From: Eurosta solidaginis
Lineage: Eukaryota; Arthropoda; Insecta; Diptera; Tephritidae
DNA: 64,000 nt
Direction of reading: 5' to 3'
Assembly (NCBI RefSeq): GCF_040869045.1
Contig: NC_090319.1
Coordinates: forward strand, 341,352,302 to 341,416,301
Below, piece after piece: positions 30,712 through 41,838 of the stretch. Under the pieces are notes generated by a model. The model had not been told where the DNA came from. It saw only the letters and a program-made list of their open reading frames with translations, and did no database searches. The position numbers were made by a program, and so were the translations under genes. Position 1 is the stretch's first letter, and each line of letters begins with the position of its first letter.

Positions 30712-30889
30712 ACAAGTAAGGGCGGGACTGTCGTCGGCTATGCCGAAGAATTCATACCTTTCATGAATGGGTCTGAACAATAATCTTATCCCGTTCGTTA
30801 TCTCCGAATAATCGGATGTATAAGATAAGAAATATCTAGTGAACAGATCTACATACCTAAACGATTTTTAAGATAAATATAAAATAAAC
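30712..30889 (+). mobile_element. Element B, 5' part (interrupted by element A)
   Basis: Starts AACAAGTAAGGGCGGGACTG, the same opening as element A (AACAAGTAAGG), then diverges with TCGTCGGCTATGCCGAAGAATT. It stops at AAGATAAATATAAAA, where an element A copy is inserted, and appears to resume at 32592. A similar repeat is widespread in flies to my knowledge. No coding capacity is visible. Confidence 0.65.
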
Positions 30890-32591
30890 AAGTAAGGAAG
30901 GCTAAATTCGGGTGTAACCGAACATTGCATACTCAGTTGAGAGCTACAGAGACAAAATAAGGAAAATCACCATGTAGGAAAATGAACCTAGGGTAAACCT
31001 GGAATGTGATTGTATGACATGTGTATCAAATGGAAGGTATTAAAGAGTATTTTAGGAGAGAGTAGGCCATAGTTCTATGCATGGACGCCATTTAGGGTTA
31101 TCGCCATAAAGGTGGACCAGGGCTGACTCTAGAATTTGTTTGTACGATATGGGTATCAAATGAAAGGTGGTAATGTGTATTTTAAAAGGGAGTAATCTTT
31201 AGTTCTATATGTGAACGCGTTTTCGCGATATCGACCAAAATGTGGACCAGGGTGATCCAGAAAATCATCTGTCGGGTACTGCTAATTTACTTATATATGC
31301 AATACGACGAACAGTATTCCTTCCAAGATTCCGAGGGCTGTTTATTTCGCCTTTTAGAACTTCTTCATTTTCTTCTACTTAATATGGTAGGTGTCACACC
31401 CATTTTACAAAGTTTTTTCTAAACTTATATTTTGCGTCAATAAACCAATCCAATTACCATCTTTCATCCCTTTTTTCGTATTTGGTATAGAATTATGGCA
31501 TTTTTTTAATTTTTCGTAATTTTCGATATCGAAAAGTGGGCGTTGTTATAATCTGATTTCGGCCATTTTTTATACCAAGATAAAGAGAGTTCAGATAAGT
31601 GCGTGGACTAAGTTTAGTGAAGATATATCGGTTTTTGCTCAAGTTATCGTGTTAAAGGCCGAGCGGAAGGACAGACGGTGAACTGTGTATAAAAACTGGG
31701 CGTGGCTTCCACCGATTTCGCCCATTTTCACAGAAAACAGTTGCCGTCATAGAATCTATGCCCCTACCAAATTTAAGAAGGATTGGTAAATTTTTGTTCG
31801 ACTTATGGCATTAAAAGTATTCTAGACAAACTAAATGAAAATGGGAGGAGCCACGCCCATTTTGAAATTTTATTTTATTTTTGTATTTGGTTGCATCATA
31901 TCATTACTGGAGTTGAATTTTGACTTAATTTATTTATATACAGTAAAGATATTAAATTTTTTGTTAAAATTTGACTTTTAAAAATTTTTTTATTATAAAG
32001 TGGGCGTGTTCTTCATCCGATTTTGCTAATTTTTATTTAGCACATATACAGTAATAGTAGTAACGTTCCTGCCAAATTTCATCATGATATCCTCAACAAC
32101 TGCCAAGTTATAGCTAGCAAAACTTTTAAAGTACCTTCTTATAAAAGTGGGCGGTGCCACGCCCATTGTCCAAAATCTTACTAATTTTCTATTCTGCATC
32201 ATAACTTCAACCCAGCTACCAAGTTTCATCGCTTTATCCGCCTTTGGCAATGAATTATCGCATTTTTTCGGTTTTTCGAAATTTTCGATATCGAAAAAGT
32301 GGGCGTGGTTATAGTCCGATATCGTGCATTTTAAACAGTGATCTGAGATGATTGCCCAGGAATCCACGTACCAAGTTTCATCAAGATACCTCAAAATTTA
32401 CTCAAGTTATCGTGTTAAGGGACAGACGGACGGACGGACGGACGGACATGGCTCAATCAAATTTTTTTTCGATCCTGATGATTTTGATATATGGAAGTAT
32501 ATATCTATCTCGATTCCTTTATACCTGTACAACCAACCATTATCCAATCAAAGTTAATATACTTTGTGAGCTCTGCTCAACTGAGTATAAA
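30890..32591 (+). mobile_element. Element A, copy 3 (short form), nested in element B
   Basis: Carries the standard A start (hairpin TTCGGGTGTAACCGAA at about 30908) and end (CTCAACTGAGTATAAAA). Only about three of the ~130-bp units are present (GTGGACGCC near 31082, a diverged one near 31207), against 15 in copy 1. The full set of GTGGGCGTGG modules and the (GGAC)n run at 32417-32448 are kept. No coding region. Confidence 0.9.
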
Positions 32592-33370
32592 AATAGGTAG
32601 GTACTTTGCGTGAGGATGTAAAGCTTCACGTTTTTTGTGGTCTGCACGTAAAAAATATGACTACGAATCACGTATTTCAAAAATATATGACGTAAACGTA
32701 ACTATTTGATGAAATTTGATGAATTTTGAAGCTTCTAGCCGTAAAAAAGGGGCAAAAAAATACAGTTTATATGGGGTATATAATATATGTACCACCGATC
32801 TGTATGATTTTTTCGGACAGCAATATATGCTATATACGTAAGCATTCGTTGAATTGAAGCCTCTAGCTCTTAAAATAGGAAAGTAATTACGAAAAGTTCC
32901 TTATCTGAACAATCTGTTGTGCGGGATAAATACTATATATACGACCGATCTCACCAATTTTTTTAGGCAACAATATGTGCAATATACGAAAGTATATGGT
33001 GAAGTTTGAAGCTTCAATCTGTTAAATTTAGTAAGATATTACAAACATCCTCTTTTTCTGAAAAATCGGTTGTATGGAGGATATATGCTATAGTGGTCCG
33101 ATCCGGCCGGTTCCGACAAATGTCTAATCGGACACCCAAATACACCCGCTCACCAAATTTTATCAAGATATCTCAAAAATTGAGGGACTGGTTTGCATAC
33201 AAACAGACAGACGGACAGACGGACATGGCTAAATCAACTCAGCTCTTCAACTTGATTATTTCGGTATACTTAATGGTGGGTCTATCTGTTTTCCTTCAAG
33301 GACTTACAATTTTGGGTTTCGTGACGAAATTAATATACCATTTTATTTTCACGAAAGTTATAAATATGGA
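32592..33370 (+). mobile_element. Element B, 3' part
   Basis: The sequence is unlike element A until 33150, where ACCAAATTTTATCAAGATATC, then ACAGACGGACAGACGGACATGG, parallels the 3' end of A (ACCAAATTTCATCAAGATACC, ACGGACGGACATGG). It ends about TTAATATACCATTTTATTTT. A 128-codon plus frame (33006-33392) spans it, but its wording changes with the non-coding repeat, so I do not call it a gene. The 3' boundary is approximate. Confidence 0.6.
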
Positions 33371-33481
33371 TACCGGGTTGCTATTTGCTTGACTTCTAGG
33401 ATTTAAGGACTTTCTTTGTGGGTCAAAAAAAATGTGTTTTTTAATTAGCGAGCTTTGCTAATATTGCTTTATACAATGGTT

Positions 33482-33648
33482 TTTGTAATTGATATTAGAG
33501 AAAAATTGTAAGTTTACAAACGGCGATGGTTACTAGGACATGTTTCTGAATTTCACTTCTTCATCAGCTAGCTTTTCGGGAGCTGAGCGTTGAACTCGAA
33601 TCTCCAACATTCATACCAGTGTAAAGGCCTTTAACCAATCATATCCAC
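33482..33648 (-). mobile_element. tRNA-derived SINE (copy in minus orientation)
   Basis: Reverse complement of 33765-33939 with modest divergence. On the minus strand it has GATTGGTTAAAGGCC at the head, then GGAGATTCGAGTTCAACG (B-box-like), and ends TTTCTCTAATATCAATTACA. It lies head-to-head with the plus-strand copy. Confidence 0.75.
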
Positions 33649-33764
33649 ACTATTAAGAATAAACTACATACAGAGTGTATGTGCCTTAATGGTGAATAAA
33701 AGGAATAGAAACAAAAAGGCAATTCTTAGAGACCAATTGTAAAGCGAGAAACAGGACATTCATA

Positions 33765-33939
33765 AGGCTGAGTGGTTAAAGGCATCGGCCTTTACGCTGC
33801 TATGAATGTTGGAGATTCGAGTTCAATAATCAGCCCCCGAAAAGGTAGCTGAACAAAAAGTGAAATTCAGAAACATATCCTAGTAACCATCGCCGTTTGT
33901 AAACTTACAATTTTTCTCTAATATCAATAACGAAAACCT
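33765..33939 (+). mobile_element. tRNA-derived SINE (copy in plus orientation)
   Basis: The head GGCTGAGTGGTTAAAGGC fits a pol III A box in tRNA-Ser/Leu style. About 40 bases on, GGAGATTCGAGTTCAA fits a B box (GRTTCRANYYC). A ~110-bp unrelated body follows, ending TTTCTCTAATATCAATAACG. It forms an inverted pair with 33482-33648, with ~115 bp between them. The tRNA origin is inferred from the box sequences. Confidence 0.75.
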
Positions 33940-35394
33940 TGAGAGTTTAAATAGTTTTTAGTAAACATCGTGATTTAAAGAAGGCTCGTGAAAGGCTCCT
34001 TCAATCTTTACCGATATAGGAATATTACAACCGATCATGTGGGATATTTAAAAATGATTGCTTTCTCGGCTATTTCAAAGTAGAATTTTAGAATTTAGTA
34101 GTTGGCTTTGCTGTCAAGGGCACACGTTGGGAAAAGTAAGATTGGAGTGACTGCCTTTTTCCAAGACAAAAATATACATTTTGGCCTATTAGTACATTTT
34201 AGCACCACGCGTAAGAGCTGTGATTAAAGAGAGAGTCAATAAACTTAAATACCGGTTTATTAAATATGGCATAGAATGCACCCTATTTACGCAGAGCCAA
34301 AATCTGCACCTGAAGAAAAGTTTTTTTAAAAATCGATGTCAATGTATGACTATTCTGGGGAATAGCTGAGGGAGCGCTTAACACTTTCTGTGTCATATTT
34401 GTCCTGCAGACAAATCAAAGTTAATTCTTTGAAGATTTCAATGCGTTCTCCATGCACCTCCCATCAAAGAGTATCCCATTATAAGAGCAAAGATCAGGCG
34501 CAGAGACAAACTAATGAATCCGATGGGGGCTATTGTTTTCTTCTGCATGTTTCACATTTTTCTTTTCACTGAAGGTAAGCCTTAGCTTGTGGTTACAGGT
34601 AAATTAAGTAGGGTGCGTATCGAGTGTTGGCTGATCGATGTCGGTTGAGCCGTGGCTCTTATAGGTAGGTCAGATATGTAAAAATGCCACTGGGTTTGTG
34701 GACCTATACCGAAACTTTACTGTCAGCTTAGACTGCGATGGCGCGTTGGTGAATGTGAAATCGGCTCGAAATTATCGCAAAGGTGTTATACTGCTTGTTG
34801 CGAGAAGTATATATTCGTAATTGGGTTTATATAAATCCATGATATTTATAAAAAAGTGAATCCCGCTCAGCGCGTTGTTGTGAGCACTGATAAGTTTGTA
34901 AAAGTCTGCCAACAATTGGCTATAGGTTAGATCAGATACTTAGGGTTGTAAATACCTGTTCAAATGAAGTATGATGAACAGCTTGCGCAGAAGAGACAAT
35001 CTGGTCTAGCTAATTGAAGTACAGGGACAAGAATAGACACTGGCCTAAACTAGACGAGGTAGCTCTGAATGAAGAAACTTGCACAAAATATTTAATAATC
35101 ATCCTAGACACAAAGTGGTAATGGAGCTTCGAAAGCTTAAATAGAGGCTGCATTGGAAGCTTCAGTGATGGCTTATAAACTATGTTATCTATCATTGGGC
35201 GGACAGAATATTCGATCCCGCACCAACGCATTGATGGAGATTTTGCTGCTTCAATACAGGCAATACCTGACTGATGATTCTATACAAATCGTGGGAATAG
35301 GCACTGTGGTATATCCTGTTGATTTCTAAAAAAAGTGTCTTTCGGTCGCAAGAGGTAGTCGTGACCAAGTCATTAGAAATACTTCAAAAACCGA
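33940..35394. other. Unassigned DNA
   Basis: No domain, tandem repeat or shared repeat was recognised. Open frames are under 75 codons. Some patches (34600-34800) are GC-richer than the rest and could be old retrotransposon tails, without support. Confidence 0.4.
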
Positions 35395-37050
35395 GTCCTT
35401 TCAGATGAGACCCACATGAATCAGTTGTGCGTTTCATTCTTTTTATTATTTATTCAAACTGTTCTGTCCAGTAAGTTAACGCTGGCTCGCAAACCGCATC
35501 GTGGTAATTGTGATTTCGTCACACGTGAGCCATTCAAGTAAGTTGTAATATTAATTAAAAATCAATTAGCGGTGTTTTTAAAGTGAATTATGCATTAATT
35601 AGCTAAATATACTAAATTTTAGTATTAAAACAGAATGTTTAATTTTTTAATCTAATAGTGAAGTTTTCGATCATAACTTCTTGAAGTGAATCAATTGTGC
35701 TCATTGGGCCTCATGCAATTTAAAGTATATACATTGCTTTTAGAAATATTGACAGAGGAAGATATTCTTGAAGCTTTATTAGATTCTAATTTGGAAGACT
35801 TCAGCAGCGATGACGAGCTGTTGGACAAAAATTACTTGCCGTGTGAAAGCACTTACAGAGAAAATTCCGAACCGTATTCCTAGGAACGAGGATAGTCGTT
35901 ATTCAATTGACCAACAAATGATTCCATTTACAGGTCGTTGCCCGGTTAAACAAAGCCTACCAAACAAACCAAAAGGTATCGGACTGAAAAATGGTGAGCT
36001 CCCAACATCAGAAGGCATGGTGCTGAGTTTTAAAATACATCAAGGCAAAACCACGTCAATTACAGAAGAAGATCCAGGAGTTGGACCAGCATTTGTTTTG
36101 GGACTTATATAAACTCTTCCTAAAGGTTTCAAGTCAGTTTTTGATAGGTATTTTACAACTCTGCCTCTTTTAGATCGACCTTTGGCGAAGCGAATTATCG
36201 CTACTGGAACGATTATGAAAAATAAAGTTAAGTGTATCAATATGACTGAAGACAGACAAATGAAAAGAGGAGACATGGAGGAATTTTGTAGTCCTGATGA
36301 TAAACATGCTATCGTGCAATGCAAGGATTCTAAATCTGTATTATTAGTATATTCTGCATTTGGATGTAGTCCAGTTGCGATGTTAGGCGATGGTGCAAAA
36401 AAGAAAAGACATTTAATCAAGTTGCATGCCAAAGCGTTGTAAGAGAGTATAATATATTGATGGGCGGTGTTGAAATCTGCGGGAAACTGATGGATGCATA
36501 TCGTACCTTTTTTAAAACGAGGAAGTGTCCACTAAAAGTCATAATTCCTTTTATTGATTTGGCTTGTTGTAACACATGGATGGAGTATTGCCAAGACTGT
36601 CCTAAAATTCAAACTCCTTCGAAAGATACATTAGACCTCTTAGCTTTTCGGCTTTCTGTATCCGAAGCACTCCTTTGCATCGAAAAAAAAAACAAGAACA
36701 TGGAATGGTTTTCTGAATCAGATACCGGAAATGAGGAAGAAGTTTTGCCTCCAAAGAGGAGTCGTCCTGTAAACCATCGATGTAGCGAAAAACGTCAAGA
36801 TGGATTTCATCATTGGGCATCCGAGGAGGACTTAAATTCCGCAAAAATGTGTAGTCGTAAAGGGTATTGATCACGTACACGCACTAGGTGTGGAAAAAGT
36901 AATATTTTTTTTGTGCTTCTCCAAGCCTAAAAATTGTTTCAAAGTATATCACTTTGACAAATAAATATTTTTACGAAATCGGCAATGTTGAATAATCACG
37001 TTTTTTTTAATGCAAGATGGGCCCACATGCATCAATTGTGCACGTACTTA
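35395..37050 (+). mobile_element. piggyBac-like DNA transposon remnant
   Basis: Contains a decayed piggyBac-family transposase (35686-36870) within about 1.65 kb. Near the outer edges a phrase repeats in direct orientation: AGATGAGACCCACATGAATC at about 35403 and AGATGGGCCCACATGCATC at about 37015, each followed by A(G/A)TTGTGC. A related phrase, ATCAATTGTGCTCATTGGGCC, lies at 35689. A TTAA occurs at 37051, as in the TTAA target of piggyBac elements, but I could not match a second TTAA and terminal inverted repeat with confidence. The boundaries are therefore estimates. Confidence 0.65.
35686..36870 (+). pseudogene. piggyBac-like transposase, internally deleted and frameshifted
   Basis: Frames in order: 35686-35883 has the acidic N-terminus (LTEEDILEALLDSNLEDFSSDDE) typical of the family. 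35810-36112 begins within the catalytic region (SIDQQMIPFTGRCPVKQ, PNKPKGIGLKN). 36121-36442 covers LPKGFKSVFDRYFTTLPLL and IATGTIMKNK, and 36457-36870 covers MGGVEICGKLMDAYRTFFKTR and a long acidic end. Relative to family members roughly 100-250 residues between the N-terminus and IPFTGRC are missing, including the first catalytic Asp region. A stop after VLGLI (36110) and another near 36440 also break it. The C-terminal Cys-rich domain is not clear. It would cut and paste at TTAA if intact; this copy cannot. Confidence 0.8.
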
Positions 37051-37179
37051 AAGTGCAGAAAGGAAATAGGATTAACTTCTAAAATGACTTATTTCCATTT
37101 CTGGACCACACAAACAGGAATATAACTAAAAAATTTAAAAATCGCGCAAGTAGTTTGCTCATGGTTCTGAAAGGGCTAG

Positions 37180-37760
37180 GGTAAACTCCGGCCGTATGAA
37201 CGTTTACATTGACTCCAAAGTGACCATTAAGGAATTAATTTCGCATTGAACAATATCAAGAGCTTTACTAGAGTTTCAAAAACAACTTGAATGGATTGGT
37301 ATAAAAAACACTTAGCATCCATTTTTGGGTCGCTTTTATATAGAAATACTTGCAATGGCAAGGAGGATGAGCGAACTAAACATCTGGATTACTGCAGTGT
37401 GCCCTTGAAGTCCGAATCAGATAGAATGAGATTAAAAAGCGGCAAGAGTTGCACAGGATCATTGCAGCCGGAAAGGCGTAGAACCAATTCAACGCAGCAA
37501 AGTGTCGATATACATGCAGCTCTTATGTTATAAGACCAACAAAATTACTCACACGCTAAATAAGTGGCCGTAGGCGTATGATGAGAATTCTTACTGGACA
37601 CTGCCTTCTTGTATCACATGACTTTAAGTCTGACCTTTTATGATAAAAAAGTGCAGGATGCAGGATAAAAAGATGGAGGGTATTCTGTTTCTATGACATG
37701 CACTCGCCAGTTCAACTCTCTAGCTATTAGGAAAGGAACAGCTATTATATCGAGGAGCAA
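37180..37760 (+). pseudogene. RNase H and C-terminal fragment of a non-LTR retrotransposon
   Basis: Across changing frames one reads NVYIDSKVTIKELISH near 37200, RALLEFQKQLEWIGIKNT near 37260, and a C-terminal RILTGHCLLVSHDFKSDL near 37580. These fit the middle of an RNase H domain (DSQAAIKAL type) and the region after it. Several stops and frame changes are present. It is truncated on both sides. Confidence 0.6.
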
Positions 37761-37984
37761 CAAGTAGGAAAAGTATTAGCCAAAAAGCGAAGTTATTTTA
37801 AACATAGCTCTGAGTTTTTTAAAAGCTTGGCAAAACTTCTGGGATCTTTAGGGATACATTAAATCTAGGTAAGATCCCCACTGACTGATTAATTCAATCT
37901 AACATAAGTATGACAATCTTTTGAAAGCAAAGAAATGAAAAATTTAAGTGTGAGTTGGAGTGGATTCTAAATCTGTATTATTAG

Positions 37985-38280
37985 TGTCTTCTGCATTTGG
38001 AGTGAGAGTGACAGCGGGGGTAGGGGTGGGAGTTTGATTAGGAATGGGAGTGGAAGTGGAAGTTGGAGTAGGAATGGGAGTGAGAGCGATAGTGAACGTT
38101 GGAGCAGCTGCGGGAATCAGAGTGACAGTGGAAGTGGGAGTGAGAGTGGGAGATGCAAGAAGAGTGAGAATGGGAGTGGGAGTGAGACTTGGAGTGGAAA
38201 TGGATATGGGCGTGGGAGTGTTAGTAGAAGTGGGTGTGGGAGTAGAAGTGGGAGTGAATATGGGAGTTAGAGTCAGAAAG
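37985..38280 (+). repeat. G-rich hexamer-type minisatellite
   Basis: Irregular tandem copies of GGGAGTG, GAGAGTG, GGAAGTG and similar (about 45 short units). The plus strand is almost free of C and rich in G. Open frames on both strands (Gly/Ser/Val or Thr/Pro rich) are by-products. Element A copy 4 begins 40 bp downstream. Confidence 0.9.
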
Positions 38281-38319
38281 AGATAAATGGAATAAGGGTG
38301 GAACAAGACTAAGAAGAAC

Positions 38320-40496
38320 AAGTAAGGAAGGTTAAGTTCGGGTGTAACCGAACATTATATACTCCGTTGAGAGCTATGGTGACAACATAAGGGAAAATAA
38401 CCATGTAGGAAAATGAACCGAGAGAAACCCTGGAATGTGTATCAAATCAAAGGCATTAAAGAGCATTTTATGAGGGGGTGGGCCATAGTTCTATAGGTGG
38501 ACGCCATTTAGGGATATAGCCATAAAGGTGGATCAGGGTTGACTCTAGAATGCGTTTGTACGATATGGGTATCAAATGAAAGGTTTTAATGAGTATTTTA
38601 AAATGGAGTAATCCTTAGTTCCATAGGTGGACGCCGTTTCGAGATATCACCATAAAGGTGGGCCAGGGGTGACTCTAGAATTTGTTTGTACAATATGGGT
38701 ATCAAACGAAAGGAGTTAATGAGTATTTTAAAAGGGAATGGGCTTCAGTTCTATAGGTGGACGCCTTTTCGAGGTATCGCAATAAACGTGGACCAGGGGT
38801 GACTCTAGACTTTGTACGATATGGGTATCAAATGAAAGATGTTAATGAGTATTTTTAAAAGGGAGTGGGCCTTCGTTCTATAGGTGTTCGCCTTTTCGAG
38901 ATATCGCCATAAAGGTGGACCAGGGGTGACTTTAGAATATGTTTGTACGATATGGGTATCAAATGAAAAGTGTTAATGAATATTTTAAAAGGGCGTGGGT
39001 CTTAGTTCTATAGGTGGACGCCTTTTCGAGATATCGTCATAAAGGTGGACCAGGGGTGACTCTAGAATGAGTTTGTACGATATAGGTAACAAATTAAAGG
39101 TATTAATGAGAGTTTTAAAAGGGAGTGGTATGAAGGCGTTTTCCAGATATCGACCAAAATGTGGACCAGGGTGACCCAGAGCATCATCTGTTGGATACCG
39201 CTAATTTATTTATATATGTAATACCTGCCAAGATTTTAAGGGTTTTTTATTTCGCCCTGCAGAACTTTTTCATTTTCTTCTACTTAATATGGTTGGTGTC
39301 ACAACCATTTTATAAAGTTTTTTCTAATGTTTAATTTCGCGTCAATAAAACAATCCAATTACCTCACCATGTTTCATCCCTTTTTTCATATTTGGTATAG
39401 AATTATGGCATTTTTCATTTTTCGTAATTTTCGATATCGAAAAAGTGGGCGTGGTTATCGGATTCAGTCGGATTTCGTTCATTTTTCATACCAAGATAAA
39501 GTGAGTTCAAGTAAGCACGTGAACTAAGTTCATTAAAGATATGTCGATTTTTGCTCAAGTTATCGTGTTAAAGGCCGAGTGGAAGGACAGACGGATGACT
39601 GTGTATAAAAACTGGGCATGGCATCAACCGATTTCGTCCATTTTCACAGAAAACAGTTAGCGTCGTAAAATCTATGCCCCTACCAAATTTCAAAAGGATT
39701 GGTTAATTTTTGTTCGACTTATGGCGTTAAAAGTATCCTAGACAAATTAAATGAAAAAGGGCGAAGCCACGCCCATTTTGAAAATTTCTGTTATTTTTGT
39801 ATTTTGTTGCACCATATCATTACTGGAGTTGAATGTTGACATAGTTTACTTATATACTGGAAAGATATTAAATTTTTTGTTAAAATTTTACTTAAAAAAA
39901 AATTTTTTTTTTAAGTGGGCGTGGTCCTTCTCCGATTTTGCTAATTTTTATTAAGCATACATATAGTAATAGGAGTAACGTTTCTGCCAAATTTCATCAT
40001 GATATCTTCAACGACTGCCAAATTACAGCTTGCAAAATTTTAAATTACCTTCTTTTAAAAGTGGGCGGTTCCACGCCCGTTGTCCAAAATTTTACTAATT
40101 TTCTATTCTGCGTCATAAGTTCAACTCACCTACCAAGTTTCGTCGCTTTAGCTGTCATTTGTTATAAATTATCGCACTTTTTCGGTTTTTCGAAATTTTC
40201 GATATCGAAAAAGTGGGCGTGGTTATAGTCCGATATCGTTCATTTTAAATAGCGATCTGAGTTGAGTGCTCAGGAACCTACATACCAAATTTCATCAAGA
40301 TACCTCAAAATTTACTCAAGTTATTGTGTTAACGGGCGGACGGACGGACATGGCTCAATCAAATTTTTTTTCGATCCTGATTATTTTGATATATGGAAGT
40401 CTATATCTATCTCGATTCCTTTATATATGTACAACCAACCGTTATCCAATCAAACTTAATATACTCTGTGAGCTCTGCTCAACTGAGTATTAAAAT
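38320..40496 (+). mobile_element. Element A, copy 4 (mid-length form)
   Basis: Standard start (AAGTAAGGAAGGTTAAG, hairpin at about 38337) and end (CTCAACTGAGTATTAAAA). About six ~130-bp units are present (TAGGTGGACGCC or GTGTTCGCC near 38495, 38625, 38755, 38882, 39012, plus a shortened one near 39130). The 3' half has all GTGGGCG-headed modules and two copies of the 16-bp palindrome (about 39427 and 40197). No coding region. Confidence 0.9.
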
Positions 40497-41838
40497 TTAG
40501 TATAAAGTAGCCGTGAACGGTATAGAGAAAGAAGAGGTGAAGCGAGACTTACTTTTTGAATGTAGTCAAACCAATTTTTGGCCAGCGCAAAGTATGCTGC
40601 GTACACTTGTTAATTCGATAAATCAATGCCAAAGAGTGACTTTTATTTTTCCATAAACTTTTTTCAATCATACATTCTCACTTTAAGCTTAATGAATTTG
40701 TTCTACTGTTTCTACTGTTTTTTCCTCAATTACCAAACACAATCCAATCAAGCATAATAGTAGCATATTGTATCAACATAAAAAAAAATCAAAAATTCTC
40801 CACTTCTCAAATACAAGTACAACAAATCTTTGTGTTGCCGTCAAAGCAAACCATCATCACGTTTTCTTTACGCATATTTTGTTTTATTAGTTTGATTCAT
40901 TTAACCCAAAAATATATTTAATACTAAGCTCAATATGCGACAAAATCGTACAAAAGTTCAACCATATAAATGCCCCAAAGCTTTCAATTGTGCTACGTAG
41001 TAATTTTCAAACTCGCAGCAGCAGCAACAATATTTTCTACCTTTCTTCCATTTGCCTTTGCTTGCTTTCCTTTTTAAACCGAATTACTACGGATACACTT
41101 TGTCTCATAATTTTAAATTCGTAGTGATGTACTTGCGGGATTATAACCGTATTAGCTGTCATTTTGTTGCCACACGCTGATGCTGAATGCTTATATAAAT
41201 AATACCGGGTCTTTTAGAGCTCTTCTTTGAACATTTGTGTGTATGTAGCAAATAACCAGATGTATTATATAATTTTATTTGTTTTGCTTTCGCACGCTGG
41301 CAACTGTCATTCATAATTTTAAAGAAATTACACTTAAATGGATGAAGTGTCTGTAAGTAATTTGCTATGCGCTTGAAAGGAGAGTACAATTACAAAAACT
41401 ACACAAGCAAGCAAACTGAGGGACCTTTTTTCAGTCTCCTTAAATTTAGATGTATGTCCAGGGTAGAAAATTGCACCACAGTACTGGCTCACTACTACAC
41501 AAATATTGTCAGCAGTATTGGAGTAAAACAGCTAACACACACACTACGGATTAATTGACCATCATATGATGGCAGTTTGTGGTGCGAAGATTGAAACAAC
41601 AAAAGAAGCAATATATGTAACAACAAGAGAACGGTATTACAGTTGAAATCTCCGCAATCCAACCAGTGAAATATTTTGCTAAATCCTTACATTGCGATAT
41701 TCTTGTCACTTAAGTATTTTTGATATATTTACGATTGGCTACGATACGAACACCGCAAGAAAATAAGTTAGTAAAGTTAACAAGTCAGCCCCCAAATTTC
41801 GACTTTCGCTAACACTAAGACTCCATCGCCAAAAATAT
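40497..41838. other. Unassigned AT-rich DNA
   Basis: No recognisable domain or shared repeat. A GTCATTTTGTTGCCA phrase at 41157 recalls ATTTTGTTGCCAG at 12058, too short to mean much. Confidence 0.45.

Noticed and set aside
33006..33392. 128-codon plus frame at the 3' end of element B
   Set aside because: It spans the (GACG)n run and AT-rich tail of a non-coding repeat, with no domain recognised.
37944..38321. Thr/Pro-rich minus frame of 125 codons and Gly/Ser-rich plus frames
   Set aside because: Produced by the G-rich minisatellite; no conserved non-repeat part.
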